64,000 nt of DNA from Bifidobacterium moukalabense DSM 27321 (GTDB taxonomy: Bacteria; Actinomycetota; Actinomycetes; Actinomycetales; Bifidobacteriaceae), in the NCBI RefSeq assembly GCF_000522505.1, contig NZ_AZMV01000007.1, positions 186,001 through 250,000 of the forward strand. Reading direction: 5' to 3'. Below, one piece after another: positions 17,484-25,866 of this stretch. The notes beneath the pieces were generated by a model that saw only the letters and a program-made list of their open reading frames with translations, was not told where the DNA came from and made no database searches. Both the position numbers and the translations under genes were made by a program. How positions within the stretch are numbered: the stretch's first letter is position 1; every line of letters begins with the position of its first letter.

Positions 17484-19325
17484 ATGCCAGGACCTATGGG
17501 ACGCGGGCGCGGGCCCGCGGAAAAACCGCAGGATTTCGGCGGCGTGATGAGGAAGCTCATACATTTCTGCCGTCGCTACATTCCCGTGATCGTCATTGCG
17601 CTGGTGCTTGGCGCGGCCGGAACCGTATGCCAGATCATCGGCCCCGACAAGCTCAAGGACATGACCAATGAGATCACCAAGGGACTGCCGGCCGTCGTGC
17701 ATGGCAAGCCGGTGGTGAACTCGATCGACCTCACCGCCGTCGGCCGTATCGCATGGCTGCTGGTGGCGTTGTACGTCGGCTATGCGGTGCTGTGCTACCT
17801 GCAGAGCTGGCTGATGGCGAACGTGACGCAGCGCACCGCGCAGCAGTTGCGCGAGGCGATCAGCAAGAAGATCAACCGCCTACCGCTCAAGTACTTCGAC
17901 AAGGTCAGCTACGGCGACGTGCTGAGCCGCATCACCAACGACGTGGACGCGATCGGGCAGACGCTCGGCCAGTCGCTGGGCTCGCTGATCACGTCGGTCA
18001 CGCTGTTCTTCGGCGCGCTCGTCATGATGTTCTACAACAACGTGATCCTGACGCTGTGCGCCATCGGCTCCGCGCTGCTCGGCCTGATCGTGATGGGCGT
18101 CATCATGGTGGCCTCGCAGAAGTACTTCGCGCGCCAGCAGGCGGCCCTCGGCGACGTGAACGGCCATGTCGAGGAGATGTACACCGGCCACGCCGTGGTC
18201 AAGGCGTATTGCGGCGAGGCCGATTCCATCAGCCGTTTCGAACGTTACAACAAGGACCTGTACGTGTCCGGCTGGAAAAGCCAGTTCCTGTCCGGCCTGA
18301 TGATGCCGCTGATGAACTTCATCGGCAACTTCGGCTATGTGGTCGTATGCGTGGTCGGCGCGGTGCTTGCGATGGACGGCAAAATCGAATTCGGCGTGAT
18401 CGTGGCGTTCATGATGTACATCCGCCTGTTCACGCAGCCGTTGTCGCAGTTCGCGCAGGCCTTCCAGAACCTGCAGCGCTGCGCCGCCGCCTCCGAGCGC
18501 GTGTTCGGCTTCCTTGAGGAGCCGGAGCTGGCCGACGAGACCGACAAGCGGCCGCTACTCGGCATCGGCGCGGACGGCAAGCCGCAGCCGGTGCGCGGCG
18601 ACGTGGAATTCAGCCATGTGCACTTCGGCTACGAGCCCGGAAAGACGATCATCCATGACTTCTCCGCTTCGGTGAAGGCCGGTCAGAAGGTCGCCATCGT
18701 CGGCCCGACCGGCGCCGGCAAGACCACGATGGTGAACCTGCTCATGCGCTTCTATGAGATTTCCGGCGGCACGATTTCGATCGACGGCGTCGACACCAAG
18801 TCGGTGCCTCGCTGGAACGTGCACGACCAGTTCTCGATGGTGCTGCAAGATACGTGGGTGTTCCGTGGAACCGTGCGTGAAAACATCGTGTATTCCAAGA
18901 AGGGCGTGACCGACGAGCAGGTCGTCGCCGCATGCAAGGCCGTCGGACTGCACCACTACATCATGTCGCTGCCGGACGGCTACGACACGGTGCTTGACGA
19001 CAAGGCGTCGCTTTCGCAGGGGCAGAAGCAGCTGCTGACGATTGCACGCGCGATGGTGGAGGACGCGCCGATCCTGATTCTGGATGAGGCGACCTCTTCC
19101 GTCGATACGCGTACCGAAGAGCTGATCCAGAAGGCGATGGACGCGTTGACGGTGGGGCGCACGAGCTTCGTGATCGCGCACCGCCTGTCGACGATCCGTG
19201 ACGCCGACATGATTCTGGTGATGGACGGCGGCGACATCGTGGAACGCGGCACGCATGAGGAACTGCTTGCGAAGGGCGGTTTCTACGCCGACATCTACAA
19301 CAGCCAGTTCACGTTGGCCGGCTGA
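17484..19325 (+). CDS. ABC exporter half-transporter with canonical ATPase site (subunit B)
   Basis: 613 residues. It carries six membrane helices and a nucleotide-binding domain with Walker A GPTGAGKTT, Walker B ILILDEATSSVD with the catalytic Glu, and the His switch VIAHRLST. Its signature is LSQGQKQ rather than LSGGQ, which pairs with the degenerate Walker B of subunit A to form the weak site. The N-terminus is Gly/Pro-rich (MGRGRGPAEKPQDFGG). Between the second and third membrane segments, near residues 60-80, lies a larger extracellular loop. Together with the previous gene it makes a heterodimeric exporter in the cytoplasmic membrane, probably controlled by the MarR protein upstream. 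Confidence 0.93.
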   Translation: MPGPMGRGRGPAEKPQDFGGVMRKLIHFCRRYIPVIVIALVLGAAGTVCQIIGPDKLKDMTNEITKGLPAVVHGKPVVNSIDLTAVGRIAWLLVALYVGYAVLCYLQSWLMANVTQRTAQQLREAISKKINRLPLKYFDKVSYGDVLSRITNDVDAIGQTLGQSLGSLITSVTLFFGALVMMFYNNVILTLCAIGSALLGLIVMGVIMVASQKYFARQQAALGDVNGHVEEMYTGHAVVKAYCGEADSISRFERYNKDLYVSGWKSQFLSGLMMPLMNFIGNFGYVVVCVVGAVLAMDGKIEFGVIVAFMMYIRLFTQPLSQFAQAFQNLQRCAAASERVFGFLEEPELADETDKRPLLGIGADGKPQPVRGDVEFSHVHFGYEPGKTIIHDFSASVKAGQKVAIVGPTGAGKTTMVNLLMRFYEISGGTISIDGVDTKSVPRWNVHDQFSMVLQDTWVFRGTVRENIVYSKKGVTDEQVVAACKAVGLHHYIMSLPDGYDTVLDDKASLSQGQKQLLTIARAMVEDAPILILDEATSSVDTRTEELIQKAMDALTVGRTSFVIAHRLSTIRDADMILVMDGGDIVERGTHEELLAKGGFYADIYNSQFTLAG

Positions 19326-19327
19326 AT

Positions 19328-19357
19328 ATCGGCCGGCCGATCCCGGCAATGGCGGGA
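19328..19357. terminator. Converging hairpins between exporter and ATPase genes
   Basis: A self-complementary ATCGGCCGGCCGAT (19328-19341) abuts a small stem TCCCG/CGGGA (19341-19357). The two genes converge here with only 45 bases between their stops, so a two-way terminator is expected. There is no T run, so confidence is modest. Confidence 0.4.
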
Positions 19358-19370
19358 GCCGTATGGGCGT

Positions 19371-20510
19371 CTAAAGGCGCTTCCTGAGGTAGGCGCCCAG
19401 ATGGGGGACCGCGAATTCGAGGGACCCGTGGCCGGACGGCTGAATGATCCTGTCTTTGATCAATGCGGCCCGGTACTTGTTCACCCAGCTTCGGCTGCGG
19501 CCGGTGCGGGTCTCGATCTCGCCGACCACGGTTGCGGACGGTACGTCACGGGCCATGGCGTGCAAAAACTCGAGTTCCGCGGGCTTCAATCCGTCCAGTG
19601 CGGGTGCGCATACGGCATCGTCGAAGGCGATCTGCGCATCCGCAATGCCGGTCGCGACGTCGTCGGCGGTGATCTCCGTTGCGTGGCGGCGCTGTGCGGA
19701 CTGCCACATGTAGTATCCGACAAGTTGCACCATGTATGGGTATCCGTTGGTCGCCCGCGCCGCCTGCCAGGCCTCGTCGTTGCCGATCGTCTTGCCGGAA
19801 TCGGCGACGGATGCCAGGAACGCGTTCTTGACATCCAGCAGAGGAACGTCGTCAAGCTCGCAACGCAGGGCCCTGCGCAGGAACGTGATGACAGCGTCGT
19901 TGATCAGGTCGTTGACCGTTGACGGCAGTCCCGCGAATACGATGGCGATACCCTTCTTTTCGGCGTCGGGCACATCGGTCTCGTCGATGGACGTAGTGAC
20001 GTGCTGCACGGCTGTGGCGATGGCGACAAGATCGTCAAGCGAGGCGGCCTGCGTCTCGTCGATGGTGATGAGAATGCCCTTTCCCTTGCCGATTTTCCCG
20101 CTTTCCAAACGTTTGGCGATTGCGTTGCGCAGCGTGAGCGGCGTGGCGGTTGCGGAAAGATCGATGCGGCCGAGGCTTGCGCTGGCGATTCCCGGGATGC
20201 TGACCGAAGGGCTTACGCTTGCCTGATTGACGTGAAGGCCGCCGGGCGTAAGCGCCTCGATGAGGCGTTGCGCGACGTCGGGCGAGGCGGTTTCGGAGAT
20301 GGTCTCCCACCCGCGTTCGGCGGCGATGCGGCGAAATTCGGTAAGGAGCACGGTTTTGCCGAAGCCGCGCTGCCCGGTGACCAGCATGATGCGTCCGGGG
20401 GCGCCGGCGCCGTTGTCCAGCCCCTCCGTGAATTCCTTGATGGCGGTCTCACGGCCGATGAGTATCGGCGGCATCTTGCCGGCGGTCGGTTTGAATGGAT
20501 TCATTGCCAT
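19371..20510 (-). CDS. AAA/STAND-type ATPase with C-terminal winged helix
   Basis: 379 residues from ATG 20510, preceded by GAAGGTG. It starts MAMNPFKPTAGKMPPILIGR. The ATPase has Walker A in VTGQRGFGKTVLL (about residues 46-58) and Walker B in ILITIDETQAA, with the domain order of the archaeal-type ATPase/ORC-like AAA family. The last 70 residues look like a winged-helix DNA-binding domain (PSATVVGEIETRTGRSRSWV, then NKYRAALIKDRIIQPSG). No partner toxin, nuclease or transporter lies next to it. The gene is preceded by an unusual 80-bp array of 10-bp repeats. Role unknown; an ATP-driven DNA-binding regulator or a stress/defence ATPase is possible, but I cannot choose between them. Confidence 0.75.
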   Translation of the reverse strand: MAMNPFKPTAGKMPPILIGRETAIKEFTEGLDNGAGAPGRIMLVTGQRGFGKTVLLTEFRRIAAERGWETISETASPDVAQRLIEALTPGGLHVNQASVSPSVSIPGIASASLGRIDLSATATPLTLRNAIAKRLESGKIGKGKGILITIDETQAASLDDLVAIATAVQHVTTSIDETDVPDAEKKGIAIVFAGLPSTVNDLINDAVITFLRRALRCELDDVPLLDVKNAFLASVADSGKTIGNDEAWQAARATNGYPYMVQLVGYYMWQSAQRRHATEITADDVATGIADAQIAFDDAVCAPALDGLKPAELEFLHAMARDVPSATVVGEIETRTGRSRSWVNKYRAALIKDRIIQPSGHGSLEFAVPHLGAYLRKRL

Positions 20511-20550
20511 GAAGCACCTTCTTCGTGGATCTTGTCGAATCGGGATATGG

Positions 20551-20630
20551 GAAATGCATGAATGTATACGAAAGTATACCAAAGTACACGAATGTACACG
20601 AAAATGTACGACTATGTACGGTGATGCATG
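20551..20630. repeat. Array of about eight 10-bp repeats upstream of the ATPase gene
   Basis: Units in register are GAAATGCATG, AATGTATACG, AAAGTATACC, AAAGTACACG, AATGTACACG, AAAATGTACG, ACTATGTACG and GTGATGCATG. The four central units share a GTATAC or GTACAC core; the outer ones are looser. The pitch is exactly 10 bp, about one helical turn, so all copies face the same side of the DNA. The array starts 40 bases upstream of the ATPase start codon and lies in the 186-base gap after apbE. It may be a multi-site operator. Confidence 0.75.
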
Positions 20631-20696
20631 GCACCGCACGGGGACGTCCGTACGCGGTAGGGCATCCGGCCGACTTTCGTCGGCAATCCGGGCCCT

Positions 20697-21704
20697 TCAG
20701 AGGAACCGCCCGGGAAAGCCGCTGCTGATGGTGGCGTGACGACCGGCGTCCAAGGTCGCGCATGCGAAAGGGAACGTGCGGCTCAACGCCTCCGGGCCCG
20801 TGGTGAACAATGCGGTGGCCAGGCCGTCGGCCAGCGCGGTGGGGTGGCCGGCAGGGGTCCCGACGGCCTGCCCGTCCGGCGGGCCGGGCACGTAGACCCA
20901 TGTGGCCTCGGTCTGCTGGACGGGCAGGCCGTCGATGGCGTTGAGCAGATGGTGGATCTTCAGGTGGGTCCGCTCATTGACCGCCACCTCCCAATGGCGG
21001 CGGCTGGGCGCGCTCGCACAGAACGCGCCGCCGGCGATGTGCGCCACGCCGACGGCGCGGGTGGCGTCATCCGGGTCCTCGAGCGCGATGGCTATCGGCT
21101 CGGCGGAGCGGATCAGCAGGTCCCCGCCCGCGTCGATCACGAACTCCGCGGAGTCGGCGGCAAGGGGCGCGGCGAGCAGGTCGACGAGATGGCCTTTGCC
21201 GCAGGCTCCGAAGTCCAGATTGATCGGGCGGCGGGTGATGAGCGTGGTGCCGTGGCGTTCCACGTCGCCGCCCCATGTGGGCCGCCCCCGCAGTGCGCCC
21301 AGATGCTCGGCGGAACCGGGGTCGACCGTGAAGCTCAAGGAGGCGTCATAGCCGAGACGAATCAGATCCTCGCCGATGCATGGGTCGATCGCGCCGGAGG
21401 TGGCTTCGAACAGCGCGTCATACAGGCCGAACAGCGGTTCGGCCCAATCCGGAAAATCAAAGCCGCCGCCATGTTCGGCGCGTCCGATTTCCGCGACGAG
21501 CGAATCGGTGCGGAACCGTGACAGCGTCCGTTCATACGTTGCGATGAACGTCGCCATCCGGTCGCGTGCCTCCGTGTTCACGGGCCGTGGCGTCGAAATC
21601 ACCATGCCTGTGCCGAGTGCACGGGGAAAGGCCGTAACGTAAGGCATGCGCTGCGCGAGGGAATCCATACCCATGATGGTAGCGAAGCAAGCGGGGCGGG
21701 CCAT
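20697..21704 (-). CDS. apbE: FAD:protein FMN transferase ApbE
   Basis: 335 residues from ATG 21704, which has GGGAGG eight bases upstream (ATG 21722 and ATG 21674 are alternatives). Family blocks are ATYERTLSRFRTDSLVAEIG, DALFEATSGAIDPCIG, LDFGACGKGHLVD, VIDAGGDLLIR and, near the end, TALADGLATALFTTGPEA with the metal-binding Asp. ApbE attaches FMN covalently to a Thr of target proteins using FAD and magnesium. No signal peptide or lipobox is visible, unlike many ApbE proteins, so the place of action is unclear. A fitting substrate with a GASWT motif, the FMN-binding lipoprotein at 37634-38191, is encoded 16 kb away. Confidence 0.92.
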   Translation of the reverse strand: MARPACFATIMGMDSLAQRMPYVTAFPRALGTGMVISTPRPVNTEARDRMATFIATYERTLSRFRTDSLVAEIGRAEHGGGFDFPDWAEPLFGLYDALFEATSGAIDPCIGEDLIRLGYDASLSFTVDPGSAEHLGALRGRPTWGGDVERHGTTLITRRPINLDFGACGKGHLVDLLAAPLAADSAEFVIDAGGDLLIRSAEPIAIALEDPDDATRAVGVAHIAGGAFCASAPSRRHWEVAVNERTHLKIHHLLNAIDGLPVQQTEATWVYVPGPPDGQAVGTPAGHPTALADGLATALFTTGPEALSRTFPFACATLDAGRHATISSGFPGRFL

Positions 21705-21788
21705 GTGCAGGGCCTCCCGCATTCGCCGTTTCGCCGCATATCGGGCGGATTGCGCGTACAGTTGGGCGCGGAAACGATGCTAGAGTGA

Positions 21789-21803
21789 TTGACATAGTGT
21801 CAA
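21789..21803 (+). promoter_or_regulatory. Palindrome TTGACA-tag-TGTCAA directly before the ribosome binding site
   Basis: A perfect 6+6 inverted repeat ends one base before the AAGGAGG of the MFS gene at 21817. It could be an operator or a small 5' RNA hairpin. It differs from the TTGAAA-type sites near the LacI gene, so a different regulator is implied. TTGACA also equals a consensus -35 box, but there would be too little space for a promoter before the start. Confidence 0.4.
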
Positions 21804-21816
21804 CAAGGAGGTTGCG

Positions 21817-23223
21817 ATGAATGACGCAGCGGCGCAGGCGGTTCAGTCGGGGCAGGCCCGGAAGGTGTCGGATCTGCCGATGCCCAAGGTATGGGCATTC
21901 GCGGTGGGACAGTTCGGCTGGGCGCTGCTGTCGGGCATCATCTCGAACTGGCTGGTGTACTTCTACCAGCCCGACAACGAGACCATCGCACAAGGCCAGA
22001 CGGTGTTCGTACCGCAAGGCCTTGTGGTACTTGGCATCGTGACGGTGGTCGGTGGCATCACCGCGTTCGCGCGCTTCTTCGACGCCTTCGTGGACCCGGC
22101 CGTGGCAAGTCTGTCCGACCGATGCAAGTCGGCGGCCGGCCGTCGCATGCCGTTCCTGAAGTTCGCCGCGTTGCCGCTCGCCCTCGTCACCGTGCTGGTG
22201 TTCTGGAGTCCGATCAACGGCACCAGCTGGATCAACGGCGCATTCCTGTTCGTCACCGTGATCGGCTACTACATCGCACTCACGTTCTACTGCACGCCGT
22301 ACAACGCGCTCATCGCCGAACTCGGGCACGATTCCAGGCAGCAGCTCACGATCTCCACCGCCATCTCGTTCACATGGGTGGCCGGCACCGCCATCGCATA
22401 TGTTGCGCCGGTGATCTGGGCCGGCTTCGTTCCGGGGCTCGGCCGCGTGAACGCCATCCGCCTGACGTTCTCGATCATGGCGGCCATCGCGCTCGTCTGC
22501 ATGCTCGTGCCGCCACTGGCCATCAGGGAGCGTGACTACGTCAACTCGCAGCCGACCAGCGAATCCACCGTCGAATCGTTGAAGCAGACCTTCGGCGATG
22601 GCGAATTCCGCAAGTTCGTATGCTCCGACGTGGTCTACTGGGTGGCCATCACCACGTTCCAGACCGGCCTGCCGTTCTTCGTGACGAGCCTGCTGAAGCT
22701 GCCCGAAACCACCACGACGATCTACTTCGTGCTCATGACCGCGGTGTCAGTGCTGTTCTACCTGCCGGTGAACCTGTTGGCGAACCGCGTCGGCAAGAAG
22801 CGGATCCTGCTCGCCGCCTTCGTGGTCTTCACCTGCGCGTTCGCCTTCGCCGGCATGCTCGGCTCCGGTGTGCTCGCCGCGGTTCCGCCGATGGCGCAGG
22901 GCCTGATTCTTTCGATCGTCGGCGCGATCCCGATGGCCGCATTCGGCATCCTGCCGCAGGCGATCGTGGCGAACATCGCCGACGCGAGCTCGAAGACGAC
23001 CGGCCAGGACCGTCAGGGCATGTTCTACGCGGCCCGCACGTTCGCCATGAAGATGGGCCAGTCCGTGGCGATGCTGCTGTTCACCGGCGTGAGCACGATC
23101 GGCATGGCATCGGGCGCCGGCTACCGTATCGCCGCCATCTGCGCGGCCGTGCTGTGCGGCGTCGGCGGCATCGTCTTCGCGTTCTACAACGAGCGCAAGG
23201 TGCTTGACGTGCTCGGATCCTGA
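21817..23223 (+). CDS. MFS sugar/glycoside:cation symporter (GPH-like)
   Basis: 468 residues, ATG 21817 with AAGGAGG upstream. About twelve membrane segments. The first half shows FARFFDAFVDPAVASLSDRC and KSAAGRRMPFLKFA, the family-typical loop (D-P-x(n)-S-D-R-x-x-G-R-R-x-P), followed by TFYCTPYNALIAELGHDSRQ. These mark the glycoside-pentoside-hexuronide symporters. It should import a sugar or glycoside with a cation. It converges with the LacI gene, the stops being three bases apart, and is part of the carbohydrate block that includes a rhamnosidase. Substrate unassigned. Confidence 0.87.
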   Translation: MNDAAAQAVQSGQARKVSDLPMPKVWAFAVGQFGWALLSGIISNWLVYFYQPDNETIAQGQTVFVPQGLVVLGIVTVVGGITAFARFFDAFVDPAVASLSDRCKSAAGRRMPFLKFAALPLALVTVLVFWSPINGTSWINGAFLFVTVIGYYIALTFYCTPYNALIAELGHDSRQQLTISTAISFTWVAGTAIAYVAPVIWAGFVPGLGRVNAIRLTFSIMAAIALVCMLVPPLAIRERDYVNSQPTSESTVESLKQTFGDGEFRKFVCSDVVYWVAITTFQTGLPFFVTSLLKLPETTTTIYFVLMTAVSVLFYLPVNLLANRVGKKRILLAAFVVFTCAFAFAGMLGSGVLAAVPPMAQGLILSIVGAIPMAAFGILPQAIVANIADASSKTTGQDRQGMFYAARTFAMKMGQSVAMLLFTGVSTIGMASGAGYRIAAICAAVLCGVGGIVFAFYNERKVLDVLGS

Positions 23224-23226
23224 GCC

Positions 23227-24270
23227 TCACCGGCGTGTGGAGGCGCGGCGGATCAGCGTGGGCTTGATCAGGGCGGTGACGTGCACATGCGCGTCGGCGT
23301 CATCCATATGGTCGAGCATCTGGGTCATGGCCTTGCGGCCGATGTCGGTGGCGTTGGCGGCCACGCTGGTCAACGGCAACGAGCCGAGCGGCTTGACCTG
23401 CGCCTCCTCGCAGGCGATCACGCTGATGTCTTCGGGAATGCGCACGCCCTGCTCGAGCAGTGCGTTGATGACGCCCACGCCCAACGGCGTATCCACGGTG
23501 ACGATGCCATCGGGGCGTTCGCCTTCCGGCATCGCGGCGATGGCCAGGCCGGATTCGTAGCCGTCTTCGACATACAGGCCGCCGGAATCGATCACTCCCG
23601 AGGAGATCCGCGCATCCCCGCCATTGCGGCCGGCCAGCATCACGGCCTTCTGCACGCCGAGCTGCCGGTCCTGCACGGATTCATAGTCGAACGAGTGCGC
23701 CAAGAAGGCGAGCCTGGTGCAGCCGGTGCGGATAAGCTCCTCGGCGGCCATCTGCCCGGCCGACACATTGTCGCTCATTACGGAGCAGACCGGGTCGGCG
23801 TCGCGCGGATTCGTGTGGTCGATCAGGATGATCGGGATGCCCGCCGCGCGTGCGGCGGCCACGTCCTCCGGCGAATCCTCCACGGTGCTCAGCAGGATTC
23901 CCGTCACGTTCATGCCGATGAGCAGCCGCACCATGTCGCTCTGCCGCTGTTTGTCGGACAGCGCGTTGAGCCCCACGACCTGCATGCCGTGGTCCTCGCA
24001 CACCTCCTGCACGCCTTCGAAGATCGATGTGAACAGCGAATGCTCGATGTCGGTCATCACGAAGCCGATCACCGGCGTGGTGTTCGACGCCGGAATCTGC
24101 CCGCCGCTGTGCTTCGGCACATAGCCGAGATCCGCGATGGCGCGGCTGATCCTCGTCTTCAACGTTGCGGAGACGCGTTCCGGATAGTTCAGGTAATTCG
24201 AGACGGTGCCGATGGAGACGCCCGCATGCTTGGCGATGTCGGAAACGCCGACCTTCTTGCTGTTCGGCAT
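23227..24270 (-). CDS. LacI-family transcriptional regulator
   Basis: 347 residues. The N-terminal HTH with hinge is typical: VGVSDIAKHAGVSIGTVSNY, LNYPERVSATLKTRISRAIA, DLGYVPK. A periplasmic-binding-type effector domain follows (PVIGFVMTDIEHSLFTSIFE; IILIDHTN; IVTVDTPLGVGVINALLE). The gene is divergent from the MFS-rhamnosidase operon starting at 24487, and the gap between them holds four TTGAAA/TTTCAA-type palindromes. It very likely represses that operon and itself, released by a sugar, perhaps rhamnose or a rhamnoside. The effector is inferred from neighbours only. Confidence 0.92.
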   Translation of the reverse strand: MPNSKKVGVSDIAKHAGVSIGTVSNYLNYPERVSATLKTRISRAIADLGYVPKHSGGQIPASNTTPVIGFVMTDIEHSLFTSIFEGVQEVCEDHGMQVVGLNALSDKQRQSDMVRLLIGMNVTGILLSTVEDSPEDVAAARAAGIPIILIDHTNPRDADPVCSVMSDNVSAGQMAAEELIRTGCTRLAFLAHSFDYESVQDRQLGVQKAVMLAGRNGGDARISSGVIDSGGLYVEDGYESGLAIAAMPEGERPDGIVTVDTPLGVGVINALLEQGVRIPEDISVIACEEAQVKPLGSLPLTSVAANATDIGRKAMTQMLDHMDDADAHVHVTALIKPTLIRRASTRR

Positions 24271-24295
24271 AGGGCCCCCTCACTTGCGTTGGTGC

Positions 24296-24469
24296 TTTCA
24301 ATGAAATATTAGATGAAGATTGCGATTCCCGCTTTGAAACTTTCAACACGCCGACGAAAAACAGGATTGAAAATTTCAAAACAGGGTTCTACAATGACTT
24401 TCGTCAAGGAAGAAATATCAAGGAACAGCGAGGTTCTTGAACACTCTCGAATCTCGTTGAATATTTCAA
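24296..24469. promoter_or_regulatory. Multiple LacI-type operators in the divergent promoter region
   Basis: Four related palindromes occur: TTTCA-A-TGAAA (24296-24306), TTGAAA-C-TTTCAA (24334-24346), TTGAAA-A-TTTCAA (24367-24379) and TTGAA-TAT-TTCAA (24457-24469). The second and third are 33 bp apart, about three helical turns, which suits cooperative binding. The last lies right before the ribosome binding site of the MFS gene. The spread allows DNA looping by a tetrameric or paired repressor. Confidence 0.75.
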
Positions 24470-24486
24470 AAGAAGGATACAGAGAA

Positions 24487-25797
24487 ATGAACGCTGCAGC
24501 TAAGAAGAACGAGGGAGTCGGCGGATACATGCCGCTCGCCGTCGCCGCAGGTATCGGCTCCATGCTGGGCTCCGGCATCATCGTCGGCCTGTCCGCCACC
24601 ATCACCGTCTGGCAGAGCGGTCTCGGCCTCGACACCACCCAGGTCGGCCTGCTTTCCGGCATCCTGACCTTCGCCATCGCGTTCGGATCGCTGTTCGGCG
24701 GCCGTCTGGCCGACAAGATCGGCCGCGTGCTGGTGTTCAACTGGATCAACCTGCTGTACGCCATCGGCGCCGCGATCTGCGTGTTCGCACCGAATTTCAC
24801 CGTACTGCTCATCGGCCTGATCATCGCCGGCGTCGCCTCGGGCGCCGACCTGCCGATCTCCATGACCATCGTCTCCCATGACGCCCCGAACGACAAGGTC
24901 GCCGCGCAGCTCGTCTCCACCACCCAGGTGTTCTGGCAGGTGGGCGTGTTCATCTCCTTCATCTGCGCGTTCCTCGTCTCCACCATGGAAGGCGCGATGG
25001 GCGGCCGCGTGGTCTTCGCCATCCTCGCCGTGTTCGCCGTCGTGGCCTGGCTGTGGCGTCTGACCTCCCCGACCTTCCGCCGCTTCCACGAGGAGGCCGA
25101 CGCCCGTGACGCCGCCGCGGGCCGCACCGCCGCCGCCACCGAGAAGGTCTCCGTCATCAAGATGCTGTTCGCCGGCACCGAGAACAGCAAGATGCTGCTC
25201 GGATTCTTCCTGGCCATCACCATCTTCTACTGCGGCTGGAACCTGCTGGCCAACACCTGGGGCCAGTTCCAGACCTACATGCTGGTACAGGCCAACGCCT
25301 CCCAGTCCCTGGCCACCGGCCTCGGCATCATCCTGAACTTCATCACCCTCGCCCTGAACATCGCCTTCGCCTCCATCGCGGGCGGCAAGTACCGCAACAA
25401 GCTGTTCTTCGTGGGCATGGGCATCTCCATCGTGGCCATGGTCTGCCTGGCTCTGGGCGGCACCAACATGTGGGTCATCTTCGGTGCCACCGCACTGATG
25501 AACCTCGGCGGTCCGTTCGCCGGCGAGGCCATGTACAAGGTGTGGACCCAGGAGTCCTTCCCGATTGAGATCCGCGCCTCCATCCAGGGCTTCATCAACG
25601 GCTTCTCCCGCCTGCTGTGCGGCCTGTTCGCCCTGGTCACCCCGGCCCTCGTGCTGCCCTCCACCATCAAGACCACCATGTGGTGCTTCGTGGGCGTGGT
25701 CGTGCTCGAACTGGTCGCCGGCTCGGTCATGATCGCCAAGCAGAACAAGTACGGCACCGACGAGGAGCGTCAGCTCAAAGTCGCCGCCGAAGCGTGA
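24487..25797 (+). CDS. MFS transporter, sugar-porter-like, of the rhamnosidase operon
   Basis: 436 residues from ATG 24487 (AGAAGGA ten bases upstream). A longer in-frame start at 24313 is rejected because it would translate the operator region into a polar, basic tail. Twelve membrane segments; the MFS loop motif FGGRLADKIGRVLVFNW is near residue 70, and SFPIEIRASIQGFINGFSRL matches the PE-x-R motif of sugar porters. Codon use is strongly biased to C/G at third positions, suggesting high expression. It is the first gene behind the LacI operators and is followed by the GH78 gene, so it probably imports a rhamnoside or its released sugar. Confidence 0.88.
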   Translation: MNAAAKKNEGVGGYMPLAVAAGIGSMLGSGIIVGLSATITVWQSGLGLDTTQVGLLSGILTFAIAFGSLFGGRLADKIGRVLVFNWINLLYAIGAAICVFAPNFTVLLIGLIIAGVASGADLPISMTIVSHDAPNDKVAAQLVSTTQVFWQVGVFISFICAFLVSTMEGAMGGRVVFAILAVFAVVAWLWRLTSPTFRRFHEEADARDAAAGRTAAATEKVSVIKMLFAGTENSKMLLGFFLAITIFYCGWNLLANTWGQFQTYMLVQANASQSLATGLGIILNFITLALNIAFASIAGGKYRNKLFFVGMGISIVAMVCLALGGTNMWVIFGATALMNLGGPFAGEAMYKVWTQESFPIEIRASIQGFINGFSRLLCGLFALVTPALVLPSTIKTTMWCFVGVVVLELVAGSVMIAKQNKYGTDEERQLKVAAEA

Positions 25798-25804
25798 ATC
25801 CGAT

Positions 25805-25837
25805 GCAGGGCGCCCCTTGATCGAGGGGGCGCCCTGC
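25805..25837 (+). terminator. Strong intercistronic hairpin between MFS gene and rhamnosidase
   Basis: GCAGGGCGCCCC (25805-25816) pairs perfectly with GGGGCGCCCTGC (25826-25837) around a nine-base loop. No T run follows, so it may be a partial terminator or a 3' stabiliser that lets the transporter message outlive the enzyme message. Confidence 0.55.
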
Positions 25838-25866
25838 CCGCCAATAACAAAGGAGTTATGAGAATC

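Noticed and set aside
20541-20640. CRISPR array at the decamer repeats
   Set aside because: Units are 10 bp without spacers, and no cas genes are present anywhere in the window.
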